Below are positions 3,803 to 6,173 of a stretch of DNA of 6,173 bases, piece after piece. This stretch comes from JAZQNC01 sp045536155 (GTDB lineage: Bacteria; Bacillota; Clostridia; Oscillospirales; CAG-272). The stretch covers positions 1 to 6,173 of the forward strand of contig JAZSMZ010000151.1 of the NCBI GenBank assembly GCA_045536155.1. The letters are read 5' to 3'. A program made the position numbers and the translations under genes. Under the pieces are notes generated by a model. That model worked only from the letters and a program-made list of their open reading frames with translations. It was not told the DNA's origin and searched no databases. Position 1 is the first letter of the stretch; every line of letters begins with the position of its first letter.

Positions 3803-6173
3803 TTACTCTTCATCGGAAATGATATCGTCCGATTTTACTTCTTCTACGTCGGTAATTTCATCCGATTTTTCTTCCGTAATATCAGTCTGCTCGCTTTCAC
3901 TGTCAAGTGTCTCGTCTTCGCTTGACATTTCGAGTATCTCTTCTTCGGTATATCGTTCGTCGTCGGAAATATCGTCAACTTTAAATCCTGCAGAGAACAC
4001 CGAAACAACTCCGCCCTTTTCGTTAAATGCCTTGATTGCGGGCTTAAGAGAGGGAAGGGCAAGTCGGTAAAGCTCGAAGATCAGAATACTGATCAGCGGC
4101 AGTGCCATGGAAGCGGCAAATGCATATGCGGGGATACGGACAATTCCGAACATCAGACCGAAGGAGGGGAATAAAAGTCCGATAAGCGTGATAAGCAGTA
4201 CGACAGATGCATAGATCATCTGCACGCCGTTGAAGGAGAATGAACGGAATATGGTCTTGTCGCGCTTGATTTCTGCAAGGACGGCAAGCTGGGTAAATGC
4301 TGAGCAAATAAAGGTAACGGACGATATCTGAGATGCATTGAGTGCAATTCCGAATGCCGAAAGAATATGCGGAAGAGCAATGGTAATAGCCGCCCAGATA
4401 ATGCCGAAGAATAACGAATCGACACAGTGTCTTATCGGATTTTTGAGCTGTGCCTCGACGTCCGATCTGGATCTGAGAATATCACGTTCGGGGCGCTCGA
4501 ATGCCATAACGATGACCGCGCCGAAATCGAGTATAAGTCCGCAAAATAACAGCTGAACCGGCGAAAGCAGAGTTGTTCCGCCAATAATCGACGCGAGCAC
4601 GATAAGCAATCTCGAGCTCTGCGATGCAAGGAGGTAGCGCAGGGTTCGCAGCATATTAAGGTATATGACCTTCGCGCAGCCGACCGCACCGATCATGGCG
4701 TTAAAACCGCCCGATCCGCTCTGATTGGGCTCGGAAACGATTACGTCGGATATGAATTTAACAGCCTCGCAGCCTGCCGCAGATGATTTTGACGAATCCT
4801 TGACGCGAATCGGGATTCCTCTGCCCTTTGCAGACGAAAGAGCTTCGGCATCAAGAGAGCCGTGCTCTGCCTTTGGCGAGATAGTAACGCTTTGAGCAAA
4901 AGCGACGTCGGCATCGCGGGTAAGAATGATGTCGTCAAGTCCGCGCGAGAGAATTCCGACCTTTTCACCGTTTTCTTTAAGACAAGCGACCACTTTTCGC
5001 ATGTCATCGTCGGTAACGCCCTCGTAAAGACGGTAAAGCGAGGTTATGTTAAGACGGTAAAGTCCTTCTTTGAGTTCACGAAGACGCTTTGCATTTACAG
5101 CCTCGTCATCGTTTTTGATAACACCCAGCGCGGCGGCGACACAGCGGTTTGTTTCGTGCACGTCGGGGGTGGTCATTATTACTTTGATTCCCGCCTCTAT
5201 GCACTTTTCAATATTGAGCGCCGCTCCGGGAAGCAGCGGCTCGCGCACGCAGATAAAGCCTTCAAAGGTCATATCCGACTGCATGGCATATATGCGGCGG
5301 AGATTATTGTATTCGGTTGTGCGGGTTGCAACTGCGATCACTCTGTAAGCCTTGCGCTCGGTTTGAGAAACAACAAGCCTGAGCTCGTTGAGCTTTTCGG
5401 GGGTAAGAGGGTGAACACGTCCCTTTTCGCTGTAATAACGGCAGCAGTTGAGCACTCCGATGGCGTCACCGCGTATGGCGATAACGTGACCGCCCGAAAA
5501 ACGTGCCAATGACGTATCAAAGCGGTTGTGAGCATCAACCGAACGGTGTTCAACCAACGGATATGTGCGGTCGAGCACGGTGTTGTATATACCGATGCTG
5601 TCGGCGGCGCGGATTATAGTCTCCTCGTCGGGGCGGTAGACGTTGTTCGACGTGAGATTGTTTGCCGCAAGACGTTTTTCACCGTATATGCCGGTAGAAA
5701 TAACGGCATAACGAAGCACGTTTTTTGATGCCTCGGCAAAATTTCGCATTGTTGAATCAACTGTTTCGCCGTCGGCATAAACGCGGTCGATCTCGGAAAG
5801 TCGAACGGTCATAAGAGCCTCACGCGGCACGATAAGACAGCTCAGATCGCGAAGTGACTCAAGTGACTCGGCGTTCTTTATCATTGCGCCCGAGTTTATG
5901 TCTTTGTATCGCTTGACTGCGCTGAAAATTCCGCAGGATATGATAATATAACCGAAAGCGGTGTAAAATTCGCTCATGGCGGCAACTGCGAGGGCAAGTC
6001 CGCAAAGGAAAATATCAAGCAGCTCGCGGCCGGAATTGCCTAAAATAAGGTCGAGAACGGTAAGGAGTAAAATGAGTCCGAGCATTGCAAGGCTCATGAT
6101 CTTGCAATGGCTTTTGAGGGTGGAAAGCACCGAAAGGTTGTCGTGAGTGACTATGGCGGTGTTTTTGCCCATC
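3803..6173 (-). CDS. Divergent P-type ATPase-like membrane protein lacking the catalytic motifs (pseudo-ATPase; 5' end outside the window)
   Basis: The 789 visible residues align by eye with P2-type cation pumps (MgtA/SERCA class) from the end of the actuator domain onward. MGKNTAIVTH at the window edge matches the GMNTEIGKI region before M3, so the Met at 6172 is probably internal and the real start lies upstream. In order: M3 (about 26-45), M4 (51-83), P domain first half (95-130), N domain (about 140-290), P domain second half (295-480), M5-M10 (about 513-702), and an acidic tail (732-789). The motifs are altered: PEGLP is S67-E-F-Y-T71, DKTGT is P116-R-E-A-L120 (the phosphorylated Asp is Pro), KGA is R234-G-D236, DPPR is E311-P-L-L314, TGD is T335-P-D337, and GDGxND is S409-R-G-L-D-D414. 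Fold landmarks such as IRGDAIGVLNCC, EAGIKVIM, SPVQLL and RPERDIL are kept. ATP-driven transport is therefore unlikely. A regulatory or scaffolding envelope role is only inference. It is probably co-transcribed with the carboxypeptidase 43 bp downstream. Confidence 0.85.
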   Translation of the reverse strand, partial: MGKNTAIVTHDNLSVLSTLKSHCKIMSLAMLGLILLLTVLDLILGNSGRELLDIFLCGLALAVAAMSEFYTAFGYIIISCGIFSAVKRYKDINSGAMIKNAESLESLRDLSCLIVPREALMTVRLSEIDRVYADGETVDSTMRNFAEASKNVLRYAVISTGIYGEKRLAANNLTSNNVYRPDEETIIRAADSIGIYNTVLDRTYPLVEHRSVDAHNRFDTSLARFSGGHVIAIRGDAIGVLNCCRYYSEKGRVHPLTPEKLNELRLVVSQTERKAYRVIAVATRTTEYNNLRRIYAMQSDMTFEGFICVREPLLPGAALNIEKCIEAGIKVIMTTPDVHETNRCVAAALGVIKNDDEAVNAKRLRELKEGLYRLNITSLYRLYEGVTDDDMRKVVACLKENGEKVGILSRGLDDIILTRDADVAFAQSVTISPKAEHGSLDAEALSSAKGRGIPIRVKDSSKSSAAGCEAVKFISDVIVSEPNQSGSGGFNAMIGAVGCAKVIYLNMLRTLRYLLASQSSRLLIVLASIIGGTTLLSPVQLLFCGLILDFGAVIVMAFERPERDILRSRSDVEAQLKNPIRHCVDSLFFGIIWAAITIALPHILSAFGIALNASQISSVTFICSAFTQLAVLAEIKRDKTIFRSFSFNGVQMIYASVVLLITLIGLLFPSFGLMFGIVRIPAYAFAASMALPLISILIFELYRLALPSLKPAIKAFNEKGGVVSVFSAGFKVDDISDDERYTEEEILEMSSEDETLDSESEQTDITEEKSDEITDVEEVKSDDIISDEE

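Noticed and set aside
4862..5512. Plus-strand open frame of 216 codons
   Set aside because: It is antisense to the P-type ATPase-like gene, whose alignment with the family is continuous through this region. No family is recognised in the antisense product.
3803..6173. Reading the P-type ATPase-like gene as a normal cation pump
   Set aside because: The overall architecture invites this label, but the DKTGT, TGD and GDGxND motifs are all altered and the phosphorylated Asp is missing, so an active transporter annotation is not supported by the visible sequence.

Overview
The window reads as a stretch of chromosome from a Gram-positive, clostridia-like bacterium (Bacillota). The reasons are a PrsA-type lipoprotein foldase, a membrane-anchored D,D-carboxypeptidase of the DacF/PBP5 kind, AAGGAG-type ribosome binding sites, a near-consensus housekeeping promoter (TTGACT, 17 bp, TATAAT), and moderate G+C with tightly packed genes. 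This is inference from gene content; no marker fixes a genus. Every supported gene lies on the minus strand, so transcription runs from high to low coordinates.

Two transcription units can be seen. The upstream unit (6173 to about 2630) holds a large membrane protein whose N-terminus lies outside the window, then a D,D-carboxypeptidase 43 bp downstream. It ends in a strong intrinsic terminator at 2630-2662. The downstream unit starts at a promoter at 2568-2596. It carries a parvulin-type peptidyl-prolyl isomerase lipoprotein, galU (UDP-glucose synthesis), a dCMP deaminase, and the first 15 codons of a gene for a probable secreted or membrane protein that runs off the left edge. Gaps between these genes are 43, 20 and 29 bp, with no terminator seen, so they are probably co-transcribed.

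The notable item is the large protein at 3803-6173. It aligns by eye from end to end with the P2-type cation-transporting ATPases (MgtA/SERCA-like): membrane helices M3-M4, a P domain with an inserted N domain, and M5-M10. Yet the catalytic and ion-site motifs are largely gone. The DKTGT phosphorylation loop reads PREAL, PEGLP reads SEFYT, KGA reads RGD, TGD reads TPD, GDGxND reads SRGLDD, and several ion-ligand positions in M5 and M6 are changed. The frame is open for 789 codons and the fold landmarks remain, so this looks like a maintained pseudo-ATPase rather than a decaying gene. It ends in a long acidic tail and sits directly upstream of a peptidoglycan-trimming enzyme, which suggests a non-pumping role at the cell envelope.

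The other genes do ordinary work: trimming peptidoglycan stem peptides, folding exported proteins, supplying UDP-glucose for surface glycans, and supplying dUMP for thymidylate synthesis. No RNA genes, CRISPR arrays, insertion sequences or long repeats were seen.
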